Of a stretch of 64,000 nucleotides of DNA, positions 9,014 through 18,537 are shown in pieces. The DNA comes from Phenylobacterium sp. NIBR 498073 (GTDB lineage: Bacteria; Pseudomonadota; Alphaproteobacteria; Caulobacterales; Caulobacteraceae): the NCBI RefSeq assembly GCF_027286305.1, contig NZ_CP114599.1:2294001-2358000 (forward strand). Reading direction: 5' to 3'. Position numbers and translations under genes: made by a program. The notes under the pieces are model-generated. The model did no database searches. It worked only from the letters and a program-made list of their open reading frames with translations, and was not told the DNA's origin. Positions within the stretch are counted from its first letter, which is position 1; every line of letters starts with the position of its first letter.

Positions 9014-9654
9014 CGGGATTTCTCCACCAGATCGTCGAGCCTGCGTCGTTCGCGCGGGTCATAGCCTTGGGCGTCCGCAGAGTCACCCCGGTCCGTCGCC
9101 GAACCTTCACGAACTGCGTCTCCAATTGAAGGCGCGAGTTTACCTGCCATGTCTAAGCCCTTGGGCGCAAAGGCCTTTAGCGCTTTGGCCGCCGCGCTCG
9201 TCAGAGGATAAAACGCCGCACCCGTCATCCATCGCGGAACCCGGTCGGGCGGAGTCGCCGCCTGGAACGCCAGATTAAGGGCGCCCAGGACCACGAGCGC
9301 CCGCACGAGGCCGAATCCAAGGCCGACGGATCGGTCCAGAACGCCCAGTACGTGGGTGCTGTGCACGCCGCGCACCATGGCCCCGCCGGTGACGCGCAAT
9401 GTCGCATACACGACGATGAAGGCGGCGAGACCTGCGACCACCGCGCCAGCCCAGGGCGGATCCTCGATGAGGCTGCGGCCGATCGGGGCGGTCCAGCGCA
9501 GGCCGTACACCGCGATGACCGCGGCCAGCACGAACGAGAGCGCGCGGACCATCTCGCGCGTCGCGCCGCTGAAGAAGCCGACGGCGGCCGAGGTCAGCAG
9601 GATCGCCAGGACGATGATGTCGAACCAGGGCAATCCGGCTACTCCCACTGGCAT
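9010..9654 (-). CDS. CvpA family membrane protein
   Basis: A 214-aa protein with four hydrophobic helices in the first 130 residues (first helix around FDIIVLAILLTSAAVGFFSGATREM), the CvpA family pattern, followed by a hydrophilic C-terminal region of about 80 residues. CvpA affects colicin V production and envelope homeostasis in enterobacteria; the molecular role is unclear. It sits between radA and purF. Starting at 9654 gives a 16-nt overlap with radA. A TTG at 9633, preceded by GGAG at good spacing, would remove the overlap and give a start (LPWFDIIVLA) more like homologues. Confidence 0.87.
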   Translation of the reverse strand: MPVGVAGLPWFDIIVLAILLTSAAVGFFSGATREMVRALSFVLAAVIAVYGLRWTAPIGRSLIEDPPWAGAVVAGLAAFIVVYATLRVTGGAMVRGVHSTHVLGVLDRSVGLGFGLVRALVVLGALNLAFQAATPPDRVPRWMTGAAFYPLTSAAAKALKAFAPKGLDMAGKLAPSIGDAVREGSATDRGDSADAQGYDPRERRRLDDLVEKSR

Positions 9655-11006
9655 TCGCCGATGCGGCGGATGGCGTCGGCCAGCCGTGTGGCCCCGGTGA
9701 CCTTCATGGCGCCGCCGCCGTCGAGGCCTTGCGGACCCAGCACATGCTTGAAGCCGAGCTTGGCGGCCTCCTTCATGCGGGACTCCATGCGGCTGACGGA
9801 CCGGATGTCGCCCGACAGGCCGATTTCTCCGAACACCACGCAGTCCTGGGGCAGGGCCTCGTCCAGCGCCGAGGACGCCAGGGCGGCGGCGGCGGCGAGG
9901 TCGGCGGCCGGCTCTGTGACCCGCAGGCCGCCGGCCACGTTCAGGTAGACGTCGCGGTCGCCGAGCGCGAGCCCGCAGCGGGCCTCCAGCACCGCCAGCA
10001 CCATGGCCAGCCGCCCGGAATCCCAGCCGACGACGGCGCGGCGCGGGGTGCCGTAGGCGGACGGGGCGACCAGGGCCTGGAACTCGACCAGCACCGGACG
10101 CGAGCCCTCGATGCCGGCGAACACCGCCGCGCCGGCGGCGCGCTCGCCCGAGGTGTCGAGGAACAGGGCCGACGGATTACGCACCTCGCCGAGGCCGGCG
10201 TCGCCCATCTCGAAGACCCCGATCTCGTCGGTGGCCCCAAAGCGGTTCTTGGTCCCGCGCAGGATACGGAACGGATAGCCGCGCTCGCCTTCGAAGGTCA
10301 GGACCGCGTCGACCATGTGTTCGACCACGCGAGGCCCGGCGATGGCGCCGTCCTTGGTGACGTGACCGACCAGGATCATGGCTACGGACTGCTTTTTGGC
10401 CAGTCGCACCAGCTCGCCGGCGGCGGCGCGGACCTGGGTGACCGAGCCGGGGGCGGCCTCGTGCGCGTCGCTCCACATGGTCTGGATGGAGTCGATGACT
10501 ACAAGGTCGAACTTCTCTCGCTTCAGGCTGTCGAGGATGTCGCGCAGCGAGGTTTCGGCGGCCAGTCGGACCGGCGCGTCGGCCAGGCCCATGCGCTGGG
10601 CGCGGCCGCGGACCTGTTCGACGGCTTCCTCGCCGGAGATGTAGGCGCAGCGCACGCCGCGGCGGGCGGCGCTGGCGGCGACCTGCAGCAACAGGGTCGA
10701 CTTGCCGACGCCCGGATCGCCGCCCAGCAGGATGGCCGAGCCGGGCACGACGCCGCCGCCGCAGACGCGGTCGAACTCCTCGACCCCGGTCGAGATGCGG
10801 GGCGGGGCGGGGACCTCGTCCTCCAGGCCCTGGAAGTTGACGCCGCGTGCGCGGCTGGACTTGCTGGGCGCGAGCGCCCCGGGCGGGCGGCTCTGGACCT
10901 CTTCGACCAGGGTGTTCCAGGCGCTGCAGGCCGGACACTGGCCGGCCCACTTGCTCTGCACCGCGCCGCAGGACTGGCAGACATAGACGGCGCCGTCGCG
11001 GGCCAT
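9639..11006 (-). CDS. radA: DNA repair protein RadA
   Basis: RecA-like ATPase that promotes branch migration during recombinational repair. The 455-aa protein has an N-terminal zinc finger (Cys10, Cys13, Cys24, Cys27), a Walker A motif GGDPGVGKST (about residue 93), the RadA-specific KNRFG motif (in GTKNRFGATDEIG) and a C-terminal Lon-protease-like domain (about 300-455). First gene of a minus-strand run radA, cvpA-type, purF. The 150 nt upstream separates it from the divergent YIP1 gene and holds a short inverted repeat (CTTGC at 11048-11052, GCAAG at 11056-11060). Confidence 0.96.
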   Translation of the reverse strand: MARDGAVYVCQSCGAVQSKWAGQCPACSAWNTLVEEVQSRPPGALAPSKSSRARGVNFQGLEDEVPAPPRISTGVEEFDRVCGGGVVPGSAILLGGDPGVGKSTLLLQVAASAARRGVRCAYISGEEAVEQVRGRAQRMGLADAPVRLAAETSLRDILDSLKREKFDLVVIDSIQTMWSDAHEAAPGSVTQVRAAAGELVRLAKKQSVAMILVGHVTKDGAIAGPRVVEHMVDAVLTFEGERGYPFRILRGTKNRFGATDEIGVFEMGDAGLGEVRNPSALFLDTSGERAAGAAVFAGIEGSRPVLVEFQALVAPSAYGTPRRAVVGWDSGRLAMVLAVLEARCGLALGDRDVYLNVAGGLRVTEPAADLAAAAALASSALDEALPQDCVVFGEIGLSGDIRSVSRMESRMKEAAKLGFKHVLGPQGLDGGGAMKVTGATRLADAIRRIGECQWE

Positions 11007-11156
11007 GCGAACTCCGTGATTCGTAACAAATGCGCAGTCTAGCGGCGCTTGCGGCGCAAGTCCGTCGCCCCGAAGTTGGCGTCCGTCGATAGCCGTGTGA
11101 TAGATTCGCGTTACGCGAGTAGGGCGGTGGGCTTTTCCAAAGGGCTGGAGACATAG

Positions 11157-12329
11157 ATGAGCGCAGTGGAACCGGGGGCCGCGACGTCGGGGCTGGTCGA
11201 GCGGGTCAAATCGATCCTGTTGAAGCCGGGTGCGACCTGGGACGTGATCGACGCCGAGCCGGCGAGCACCGGCGGGCTATTCAAGAATTATGCGGCCATC
11301 CTGGCGCTGATCCCGGCGATCTGCGGGCTGATCGGCGGGGCTGTGATCGGCGGTGCGTTCGGGATCAAGGTCCCGATCCTGTTCGGGGTGGTCGGCGCAG
11401 TCGTCGGTTACGTGCTGAACCTGGCCATGGTCTTCGTGATGGGGCTGATCATCGACGGCCTCGCGCCGTCGTTCGACGGCCAGAAGAACCAGACCCAGGC
11501 GATGAAGGTCGCGGTCTATTCGAGCACCGCCGGCTGGATCGCCGGGGTGTTCTCGCTGATCCCGATGCTGGGGCTGCTGGCGGTCCTCGGATCGCTCTAT
11601 GGGCTTTATCTGCTGTATCTCGGCCTTCCGAAGCTGATGAAGGCGCCGCAGGAAAAGGCGTTCGGCTACACCGCGGTGGCGGTGATCGTGGCCATCGTGC
11701 TGTCGATCGTGATCGGCGCGGTGATGGGGGCGATCAGCACCTTCGGCATGGTCGGCATGGGCGCGGCCGGGGCGCTGAGCTCCAACACCGTGCAGATCGG
11801 CGACAAGTCGGTCGATCTCGGCAAGCTGGAGGAGGCCTCCAAGAAGATGGAGGCGGCCGCCAAGCAGATGGAAAGCGGCGAGGCACCTGAGGCGGTGCAG
11901 CCCGACGTTCTGAAGGCCTATCTGCCCGACGGCGTCGCGGGCTATGCGCGCACCGAGCTGACCACCGGGTCGGGCGGCGCGGCCGGCGTGGCCGGATCGA
12001 CCGCCGAGGGCGTCTACACCAAGGGCGATGCGAAAATCCGCCTCAGCGTCACCGACCTGGGCGCGGCCGGCGCCCTGGCCGGCATGGCCAGCGCCTTCAA
12101 CATGCAGTCGTCGAGCGAGTCGAACGGCAAGTACGAGAAGGTCGGGAAGGTCGATGGGCGGATGACCCAGGAGTCCTACGACAGCGCCACGCGCCAGGGG
12201 CAGTATAGCGTGCTGGTCGGCGACCGCTTCATGGTCGCCGCGCATGGCGACGGCGCCAGCGTGAACGATCTGAAGTCGGCGGTGGCGGCGGTCGGTCCGG
12301 CTAAGCTGGAAGCGCTGTCGAAGGGCTAG
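11157..12329 (+). CDS. YIP1 family membrane protein with extra C-terminal domain
   Basis: A 390-aa protein. Residues about 12-200 form a YIP1-like domain: a short amphipathic start (LVERVKSILLKPGATWDVIDAEP), then five or six transmembrane helices. After about residue 210 comes a soluble stretch with a helical, Lys/Glu-rich part (LGKLEEASKKMEAAAKQMES) and a compact mixed domain to the C-terminus. Bacterial YIP1 proteins have no settled function. The gene is alone on the plus strand, divergent from radA, and its stop overlaps the alr stop by 4 nt in the convergent orientation. The C-terminal domain is not one I recognise. Confidence 0.85.
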   Translation: MSAVEPGAATSGLVERVKSILLKPGATWDVIDAEPASTGGLFKNYAAILALIPAICGLIGGAVIGGAFGIKVPILFGVVGAVVGYVLNLAMVFVMGLIIDGLAPSFDGQKNQTQAMKVAVYSSTAGWIAGVFSLIPMLGLLAVLGSLYGLYLLYLGLPKLMKAPQEKAFGYTAVAVIVAIVLSIVIGAVMGAISTFGMVGMGAAGALSSNTVQIGDKSVDLGKLEEASKKMEAAAKQMESGEAPEAVQPDVLKAYLPDGVAGYARTELTTGSGGAAGVAGSTAEGVYTKGDAKIRLSVTDLGAAGALAGMASAFNMQSSSESNGKYEKVGKVDGRMTQESYDSATRQGQYSVLVGDRFMVAAHGDGASVNDLKSAVAAVGPAKLEALSKG

Positions 12330-13429
12330 ACCGCGCCGACGTAGACGCGCTCGGCGCGGCCGCCCAGGCGCACGAGGCATTCGTGCGCCACGGTGCCGGC
12401 CGCCGTGGCGATGTCGTCGATCAGCACGTTGGGGCCCAGCAGCTCCACATAGTCGCCGATCGCGGCCGGCGATTGGCCCAGATCGACGCCGATCAGGTCC
12501 ATCGTCACGATCAGCACCTGACGGCGCGCGCCGCCGTACCAGGCATAGCCGCCGCGCTGCGAGGCGCGGATGACTCCGTCGGCGTAGCCGGCGCCGACCA
12601 CGGCCATGCGGATCGGGCGATCGGCGACGACGCGTGAGCCGTAGCCGACGATCTCGCCGGGCTGGATGTTCCGGATGTAGAGGATCTTGGCCTCGAGCTT
12701 GGCCACCGCCTGGAGCCGCGCGTCGGGCCGCTCCTCGGGCCCGCCGCCATAGAGGCTGATGCCGGGCCGGATGATGTCGGCGCGATAGGCCTTGTCCAGC
12801 ATGATGCCGGCCGAGGCGGCGAAGCTGGCGCGGGCGGCGGGAAACAGCGGACGCACTTGATTGAAGCGCTCCAGCTGCAGAGCGTTGCGGGCGTCGGCCG
12901 GATCGGTCGCCGAACCGAGATGGCTCATCAGGACCTGGACGTCGAGGTGGCGCAGGCGGTCCGGGGCGGCGGCCAGGGCCTTGGCCTCGTCGAGCGTCAC
13001 GCCCTGGCGGTTCATGCCGGTGTCGACCTGCAGAACGACCGGCAGACGCCCGGCGGAGGCGGCATAGGCGTTCGCGGCCTCGATCTGAGGCAGGCTCTCC
13101 AGGACGGGGGTCAGGCCGGACGCGGCCAGCCGCGGCCCGTCGCCGGGCAGGAAACCGTCCAGCACGTAGAGCGGCGCGGGACGCTGGGGGCCGAGCTCAG
13201 CGCGCAGGGCCTCGCCCTCCGACAGCCGCGCGACGAAGAAGCCGCCGGCGCCTTCAGCCCACAGCCGGCGACCGACCGGCCCGGCGCCCAGCCCATAGCC
13301 GTCCGCCTTGATGACCGGCGCGGCGTCAGCGCCCGGAGCGGCGGCCCGCAGAACGGCGAAGTTATGGGCTAGCGCGTCGAGGTCGATGGTCAGGCGCGCG
13401 GGGGAGGAGGAGGACATCGCCTGTCCCAT
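12326..13429 (-). CDS. alr: Alanine racemase
   Basis: PLP enzyme that interconverts L- and D-alanine for peptidoglycan synthesis. It is 367 aa, normal length. The PLP-binding lysine is Lys41 in VIKADGYGLGA, and the C-terminal beta domain contains GYGSRVVADRPIRMAVVGAGYADG. The start at 13429 (MGQAMSSSS) is followed by a second ATG at 13417 with a better-spaced GGGACAGG before it, so the protein may be four residues shorter. It lies downstream of dnaB on the same strand with a 66-nt gap, an order seen in other alphaproteobacteria. Confidence 0.95.
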   Translation of the reverse strand: MGQAMSSSSPARLTIDLDALAHNFAVLRAAAPGADAAPVIKADGYGLGAGPVGRRLWAEGAGGFFVARLSEGEALRAELGPQRPAPLYVLDGFLPGDGPRLAASGLTPVLESLPQIEAANAYAASAGRLPVVLQVDTGMNRQGVTLDEAKALAAAPDRLRHLDVQVLMSHLGSATDPADARNALQLERFNQVRPLFPAARASFAASAGIMLDKAYRADIIRPGISLYGGGPEERPDARLQAVAKLEAKILYIRNIQPGEIVGYGSRVVADRPIRMAVVGAGYADGVIRASQRGGYAWYGGARRQVLIVTMDLIGVDLGQSPAAIGDYVELLGPNVLIDDIATAAGTVAHECLVRLGGRAERVYVGAV

Positions 13430-13495
13430 AGCCGAGGCCGGCGGGCGGCGCGAGGCCGGGCCTATTCCGATTGGTGAGAGGGGCTTGCGTCCCAG

Positions 13496-14980
13496 TTAGT
13501 CGTCGGACGTGTAGAAGTGGCTGTGCGCCAGGTTGCCGAACTTGGTGATGTCCTCGTTGAAGGACAGCTTGACCGTTCCGATGGGACCGTGACGCTGCTT
13601 GGCGATGATCACGTCGGCAGTGCCGCGGACCTTGTCCATCTCTTCCTGCCAGGTCAGGTGCTCGGGCGTGCCTTCACGCGGCTCCGAGCGGCCGAGGTAG
13701 TAGCTCTCGCGATAGATGAACATGACCATGTCGGCGTCCTGTTCGATCGAGCCCGATTCCCGCAGGTCGGAGAGCTGGGGCCGCTTGTCCTCGCGGTTTT
13801 CCACCTGACGCGAGAGCTGCGAGAGCGCGATGACCGGCACCGCCAGTTCCTTGGCCAAGGCCTTCATCGATTGGGTGATCATCGAGACTTCCTGCACCCG
13901 GTTGTCGCTCTTGCCGTCGCCGCCGGTGACCAGCTGGAGGTAGTCGATGACGATCAGGTCGAGGCCGTGGGTCCGCTTCAGGCGGCGCGCGCGCGCCGCT
14001 AGCTTGGCGATGGTGATGCCGCCGGTGGCGTCGATGAACAGCGGCGCGTCCTGGATTTCGAGCGCCGCGTCGCGGATGCGTCCGAACTCCAGGGCGTCGA
14101 TCTCGCCCTTACGCAGCTTGTCGCCGGAAACCCCGGAGACTTCGGCCAGCAGACGCATGGCCAGCTGGTCGGCGGACATTTCGAGCGAGAAGAACGCCAC
14201 CACGCCGCCGGCGACGGTCTTCTTGGTGCCGTCCGGCTGCGGTTCCCAGGCGTAGTTGCGGGCCACGTCGAAGGCGACGTTACAGGCCAGCGAGGTCTTA
14301 CCCATCGACGGGCGGGCGGCGAGGATCAGCAGGTCGGAGGGGTGCAGGCCGCCGATCTTGCGGTCGAGATCCAGCAGGCCGGTCGAGATGCCGGCCAGGC
14401 CGCCGTCGCGGGCGTGCGCCTCGGCGGCCAGGGTGACGGCGCCGTGCACGGCTTCGGAGAACGGGACGAAGCCCTGATTGTTGCCGCCGGATTCGGCCAG
14501 GGTGAACAGCTGGGCCTCCGCCGCCTCGATCTGGTCGCGGGCCGAGCGGTCGGCGTCGCCCTGCTGGGCGGTCAGGGCGATCTCGCCGCCGATGCGGATC
14601 AGGTCGCGGCGCAGGGCCAGGTCATAGACGGCGCGCGAATAGTCCGGGGCGTTGGCGGCGGGCGGGGCCCGGTCGACGAGGTCGGCGAGGTAGCGAATGC
14701 CGCCAAGCTCCTCGAAGGCCGGGTCGCGGTTGAACTGCTCGGCGAGCAGGATCGGCTCGGCCAGCTGGCCCTTGCGGACGGCCGACTCGATCGCCGTGAA
14801 CAGCCGCTGATGGAAGGGCTCGTAGAAGTGCCGGGCCTGAAGGAAGTCCCCGAGCCGTTCGAAGGCGGCGTTGTCGTACAGCAGCACGCCGAGCAGGGCC
14901 TGTTCGGCCTCGATGTTCGCCGGCGCATGCGGGATGGCGGCGTCGTTATGGGCGGGGCGAAGGTCGAGGGCGGTAGACAT
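13496..14980 (-). CDS. dnaB: Replicative DNA helicase DnaB
   Basis: Hexameric replication-fork helicase. The product is 494 aa from the ATG at 14980 (MSTALDLRPAHND); the frame is open further upstream but that part has no family resemblance. The N-terminal DnaB domain (about 20-125, NIEAEQALLGVLLYDNAAFE) is followed by the RecA-like C-terminal domain with Walker A ARPSMGKTS (about residue 235), the Walker B region LIVIDYLQL and the arginine-rich segment PQLSDLRESGSIEQDADMV. No intein is present. It precedes alr on the minus strand. Confidence 0.97.
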   Translation of the reverse strand: MSTALDLRPAHNDAAIPHAPANIEAEQALLGVLLYDNAAFERLGDFLQARHFYEPFHQRLFTAIESAVRKGQLAEPILLAEQFNRDPAFEELGGIRYLADLVDRAPPAANAPDYSRAVYDLALRRDLIRIGGEIALTAQQGDADRSARDQIEAAEAQLFTLAESGGNNQGFVPFSEAVHGAVTLAAEAHARDGGLAGISTGLLDLDRKIGGLHPSDLLILAARPSMGKTSLACNVAFDVARNYAWEPQPDGTKKTVAGGVVAFFSLEMSADQLAMRLLAEVSGVSGDKLRKGEIDALEFGRIRDAALEIQDAPLFIDATGGITIAKLAARARRLKRTHGLDLIVIDYLQLVTGGDGKSDNRVQEVSMITQSMKALAKELAVPVIALSQLSRQVENREDKRPQLSDLRESGSIEQDADMVMFIYRESYYLGRSEPREGTPEHLTWQEEMDKVRGTADVIIAKQRHGPIGTVKLSFNEDITKFGNLAHSHFYTSDD

Positions 14981-15075
14981 CGCTTTACAGATACCTAACC
15001 CGGCGGGGGGCGGTCTGCGCCGATGTCGGCGGAACCCACAGGAGAAATGTCGCCCCTGTGGATAGCTCAACGACA

Positions 15076-15105
15076 GCGGCGCGGACCTGGATAGGCCCGC
15101 GCCGC
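15076..15105 (-). terminator. GC-rich hairpin after the TonB-dependent receptor
   Basis: Perfect 9-bp arms GCGGCGCGG (15076-15084) and CCGCGCCGC (15097-15105), with three more pairs (CCT/AGG) inside a 12-nt interior. It lies 26 nt beyond the receptor stop codon. No T run follows on the minus strand, so termination strength is uncertain. Confidence 0.5.
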
Positions 15106-15130
15106 GTCAGTTCCGGACGTAGGGCTCAGC

Positions 15131-17536
15131 CTACCACTTGTAGGCCAGGCGGCCGTAGACGAAGCGGCCGTTGAAGCCGAACGGCGAGAACGACGAGAAC
15201 GGCGAAGCCGAGGTCGTGTTCTGGTTCGGCGTGATCTGACGCGGATAGACGTCGAAGACGTTGTCCGCGCCGACCGAGGCGGTCAGGCCGATCGGGAAGG
15301 TGTAGCGGGCCTCCAGGTCGACCAGGCCGCGCGTGCCGGTCCGGTTGTCCGAGCTGCCGTCCGCGGCCGAGCCCGGCGAGAGGACGTCGCCGTAGATCGT
15401 GGTGCGCACGGTGGCGCCCCAGGCCTCACGATTCCAGTCGCCCTGCAGGGCCAGCTTGTGCTTGGGCGTGCCGTCTTCGAAGCGCAGCGTCGCCTGGCGG
15501 GCGAACAGCGAGGTCGGAGTCGGCAGGATCGAGGTTTTGGTCACCGGAGTCTTGGTGACGTCGACGTCGTTGTAGTTGGCCGCGGCCGTCAGGTCGAAGG
15601 TTCCGGCCTGTTCATCGACGATGCGGTAGCGGGCCACCACGTCGACGCCGACGGTCTCGGTGTCGACGCCGTTGATGAAGAAGCGGGCCGCCGTCGCGCC
15701 GAGCGGCGAGAGCAGGTCGTAGATCACTCGGGCGTTGGTGCCCGGGGCCGCAGCTGGGTTGCCGGTAAGGGTTTCCGACAGGACGATGCGGTCCTTCACG
15801 TCGATCTTATAGCCGTCGACGGTGAGTTCGAACGCGCCGCGGCGGAAGACGAAGCCTAGCGCGTAGTTGTCGGAGGTCTCGGCCTTCAGCGGCTCGGCCC
15901 CCAGAGCCCGGGCGACCGGGCTGGTGGCCGGATAGGTGCCGGTCTCGTACGGAATGTTGTCGATGTAGAGGATCGACGTCGAGGTGAAGTACTGCTGCTG
16001 CAGGGCCGGGGCGCGGAAGCCGCTGGAGATCGCGCCGCGGATGGCGAACTCCGGCGAGACCTCGTAGCGGGCGGCGAGCTTGCCGGTCGTGGTGTCGCCG
16101 AAGTCGGAATAGTCCTCGTAGCGGACAGCGGCCGACAGGGTCAGCTGCTCGGTGAGCTTGCCTTCCAGGTCGACATAGACGCCGATGTTGTCGCGATCGA
16201 CGTCCACTTCGTTGGACGGGGTGAAGCCGGTGAAGCCGCGCGAACCGAAGCTGACCCCCAGGACCGGACCGCGGGCGTAGGAAGCGACCTCGCCCTGGTT
16301 GATCTTGTAGGTCTCCTGGCGGGCCTCGAGGCCGAAGGCGACGTTCAGCGGGCCGGCCAGGCCGATGTCGAACTCGCGGCTGAAGTCGGCGCCGAAGACC
16401 AGCTGGTCATAGGTCAGGCCGCCGGCCTGGAACGAGGTCGGCGAGGTCGGGCCATAGGACGGGTTGATCGTGTTCTGGACGCCGAAGTCGATGTCGTTCT
16501 TGCCGTAGACGATGTTGAAGTCGGCGTTGAACCCGGCGATCTGGCCGCGAACGCCCAGGCCCGCGCTGTTGTCCTCGGTGTCGGTCGTCAGATACGGCAG
16601 GTAGCCGTTCGGATAGACCGAAGGGATGTTCTGCGCAGCGTCGGTCGGCAGGCGGTAGGTCGCGGCGCTGGAGGCGTCGCGGTGCTGGTAGCCGTACCAG
16701 CCGTAGAGGTCCCAGGTGTCGTTCAGCGACTTGCCGGCGTTGGCGTAGAACGAGATGTCGTCGACGTCGGCGTCGCCGAACCGCGAGGTGATGCGGTTGG
16801 GGGTGACGCGCTTGTCGATGTCGCTGCGGTTGGTGTTCTCGCGCGAGCGATACTCCGCCGACAGGGTCAGGAAGCCGTCGCCCAGGAAGCTCAGGCCCTG
16901 CCAGCCCGACACCGTGGTGGTGGCGCCGTCGCTGATGTCGTCGTTGCGGCCGTAGTAGCCGTCGAAGCTGGTGAGGTAGGAGCCGTAGGTGACGCTCAGG
17001 CCGCCGCCGCTGGCGGCTTCGCGCAGGCGCATGTTGATGACGCCGGCGATGGCGTCCGAGCCGTACTGGGCCGAGGCGCCGTCACGCAGGACTTCGATGC
17101 GGTCGATGGCCGTGGACGGGATGGCGTTGAGATCGACGGCGGCCGAGCCGCGGCCGACCGATCCGTTGGTGTTGACGAGCGCGGTGGCGTGACGGCGCGT
17201 GCCGTTGACCAGCACCAGCGTCTGATCCGGGCCCTGGCCGCGCAGGGTGGCCGGGCGGATGGCGTCGGTGCCGTCGGTGTTCGAGGGGCGCGGGAAGGTG
17301 ATGGAAGGCACGGAGGTGGCGAGCGCTGTCGCCAGCTCGGTCGTGCCGCGCTGCTGCAGCGCATCGGCGCTGATGACATCCACAGGAGCAAGGGTTTCGA
17401 GGCGCGAGCGGCCTTCGGTGCGGGTGCCGGTGACGACCAGCTCTTCGACCTCGCCAGCCCCAGATTGGGCGTAAGCTACGCCAGAAAACAGACTCGCGGC
17501 CGAGGTGGCCGCAAGCAGCAGTACGCGATACGTCAT
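15131..17536 (-). CDS. TonB-dependent outer membrane receptor
   Basis: Outer-membrane beta-barrel transporter driven by TonB. From the ATG at 17536 (a TTG 12 nt earlier is less likely; GGGGAT precedes the ATG) it has 801 aa. It has a Sec signal peptide (MTYRVLLLAATSAASLFSGVAYAQ), a TonB-box-like stretch EVEELVVTGTR, a plug domain (about 40-165, with RGQGPDQTLVLVNG and IDRIEVLRDGASAQYGSDAIAG), and a barrel ending in the aromatic C-terminus FVYGRLAYKW recognised by BAM. The ligand is unknown; no ExbBD/TonB or siderophore gene is nearby. It stands alone on the minus strand. Confidence 0.95.
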   Translation of the reverse strand: MTYRVLLLAATSAASLFSGVAYAQSGAGEVEELVVTGTRTEGRSRLETLAPVDVISADALQQRGTTELATALATSVPSITFPRPSNTDGTDAIRPATLRGQGPDQTLVLVNGTRRHATALVNTNGSVGRGSAAVDLNAIPSTAIDRIEVLRDGASAQYGSDAIAGVINMRLREAASGGGLSVTYGSYLTSFDGYYGRNDDISDGATTTVSGWQGLSFLGDGFLTLSAEYRSRENTNRSDIDKRVTPNRITSRFGDADVDDISFYANAGKSLNDTWDLYGWYGYQHRDASSAATYRLPTDAAQNIPSVYPNGYLPYLTTDTEDNSAGLGVRGQIAGFNADFNIVYGKNDIDFGVQNTINPSYGPTSPTSFQAGGLTYDQLVFGADFSREFDIGLAGPLNVAFGLEARQETYKINQGEVASYARGPVLGVSFGSRGFTGFTPSNEVDVDRDNIGVYVDLEGKLTEQLTLSAAVRYEDYSDFGDTTTGKLAARYEVSPEFAIRGAISSGFRAPALQQQYFTSTSILYIDNIPYETGTYPATSPVARALGAEPLKAETSDNYALGFVFRRGAFELTVDGYKIDVKDRIVLSETLTGNPAAAPGTNARVIYDLLSPLGATAARFFINGVDTETVGVDVVARYRIVDEQAGTFDLTAAANYNDVDVTKTPVTKTSILPTPTSLFARQATLRFEDGTPKHKLALQGDWNREAWGATVRTTIYGDVLSPGSAADGSSDNRTGTRGLVDLEARYTFPIGLTASVGADNVFDVYPRQITPNQNTTSASPFSSFSPFGFNGRFVYGRLAYKW

Positions 17537-17895
17537 TGATATCCCCAACTTATTATTCCCGCCGTTTTGGCGGACGGATCATGGCCCTACGGAAATAGTA
17601 GGAATTGGGGGGCGCTATGGAAATGACATAATTGCCACGCTTGCCGCCGAAACCATGCCGGCGGCCCGGCCAGGACCGCCGACGCGCTGGGTTTGTTCAG
17701 CCGCGGTAGCTCATTCAGAGCCCGGCCAGGACGGCGGCGCCGACGATGGCGGCCAGCAACCCGGACGTTGCTCAGGACGCGTATGTGAGCCGTCCCGGCG
17801 GCGATGTTTCAGCGGAAGAGTTGTCGGGCGCTTTCAGGTCGACGGCGCCGGTTCCTGCCCATACATATCGATTGTCGGGTTGTTCCGGGGTGGTG
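17537..17895. other. Divergent intergenic region between the receptor and the MoxR operon
   Basis: About 350 nt without a convincing gene. It contains a hairpin CCGCC/GGCGG (17560-17574) in the receptor leader, a 13-nt direct repeat GCCCGGCCAGGAC (17664-17676 and 17720-17732), and TTGTCGGG twice (17821-17828 and 17872-17879). The plus frame open from 17746 lacks the strong G/C third-position bias of the downstream gene, so I treat it as untranslated. Promoters for both flanking transcripts must lie here. Confidence 0.5.
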
Positions 17896-18537
17896 ATGCA
17901 ACGAGACGTGGAAGCAAGCGCCCCCGCGGGAAAGGCGGGCGACGCCATTGCGAAGGCCCACGCCGAGCTTTTGCGCGACCGCGGCTTCCAGTTCGATCGC
18001 GCTGATTTTCAGCCGCCGAAGACCCCTGAATGGTTGAAATGGATCGGTGAGGCGTTCCAGGCGATCGCACCGCTGCTGAAATACGTGTTCTGGATCGGCG
18101 TGGCGTTGATCGCCGCCCTGGTGTTGTACGCCCTGGTGCGTGAAGTCCTGAGGCTGCGGATGCCGACGGCCAGGCCCAAGACGGCGCAGGCCGAGGTCGT
18201 TCCCGAATGGCGGCCGGATGCGGCGGCGGCGCGCGATCTGCTGGCCGCGGCCGACCTGTTGGCGGCTGAGGGCCGGTATGCGGAAGCCGCGCACCTGATC
18301 CTGCTGCGCAGCGTCGAGGATATCGAGCGTCGGCGGCCCAGGTCCGTGCGTCCGGCGCTGACCACCCGGGAGATCGCCGGTCTGAGCGCCTTGCCGTCGG
18401 CGGCGCGGCCTGCATTCGCCAAGATCGGCGCGGTGGTCGAACGCAGCCTGTTCGGAGGCGCGCCGGTCGTGGCCGCCGACTATGCGGCATGCCGCAGCGA
18501 CTATGAGGCCTTCGCCCTGCCGGCGGGGTGGGCATGA
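17896..18537 (+). CDS. DUF4129 domain-containing membrane protein
   Basis: First gene of a six-gene operon. The 213-aa product has an N-terminal soluble part, one transmembrane helix (about residues 56-80, LLKYVFWIGVALIAALVLYALV) and a C-terminal DUF4129 domain (about 105-213) with the typical AEGRYAEAAHLILLRSVEDIERRRP segment. DUF4129 proteins usually sit beside MoxR, DUF58 and DUF4350 genes, as here; their function is unknown. I chose the ATG at 17896. An ATG at 17746 would add 50 residues with atypical codon use and no ribosome site. The stop overlaps the next gene by 4 nt. Confidence 0.82.
   Translation: MQRDVEASAPAGKAGDAIAKAHAELLRDRGFQFDRADFQPPKTPEWLKWIGEAFQAIAPLLKYVFWIGVALIAALVLYALVREVLRLRMPTARPKTAQAEVVPEWRPDAAAARDLLAAADLLAAEGRYAEAAHLILLRSVEDIERRRPRSVRPALTTREIAGLSALPSAARPAFAKIGAVVERSLFGGAPVVAADYAACRSDYEAFALPAGWA

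Noticed and set aside
17716..17765. Minus-strand hydrophobic remnant (GLLAAIVGAAVLAGL then stop)
   Set aside because: It looks like the last helix of a small membrane protein, but an in-frame stop lies four codons upstream and no upstream coding signal exists. At most a relic.
17746..17895. N-terminal extension of the DUF4129 protein
   Set aside because: The 50 extra codons lack the strong G/C third-position bias of the downstream gene, have no ribosome site at 17746, and do not resemble DUF4129 N-termini.
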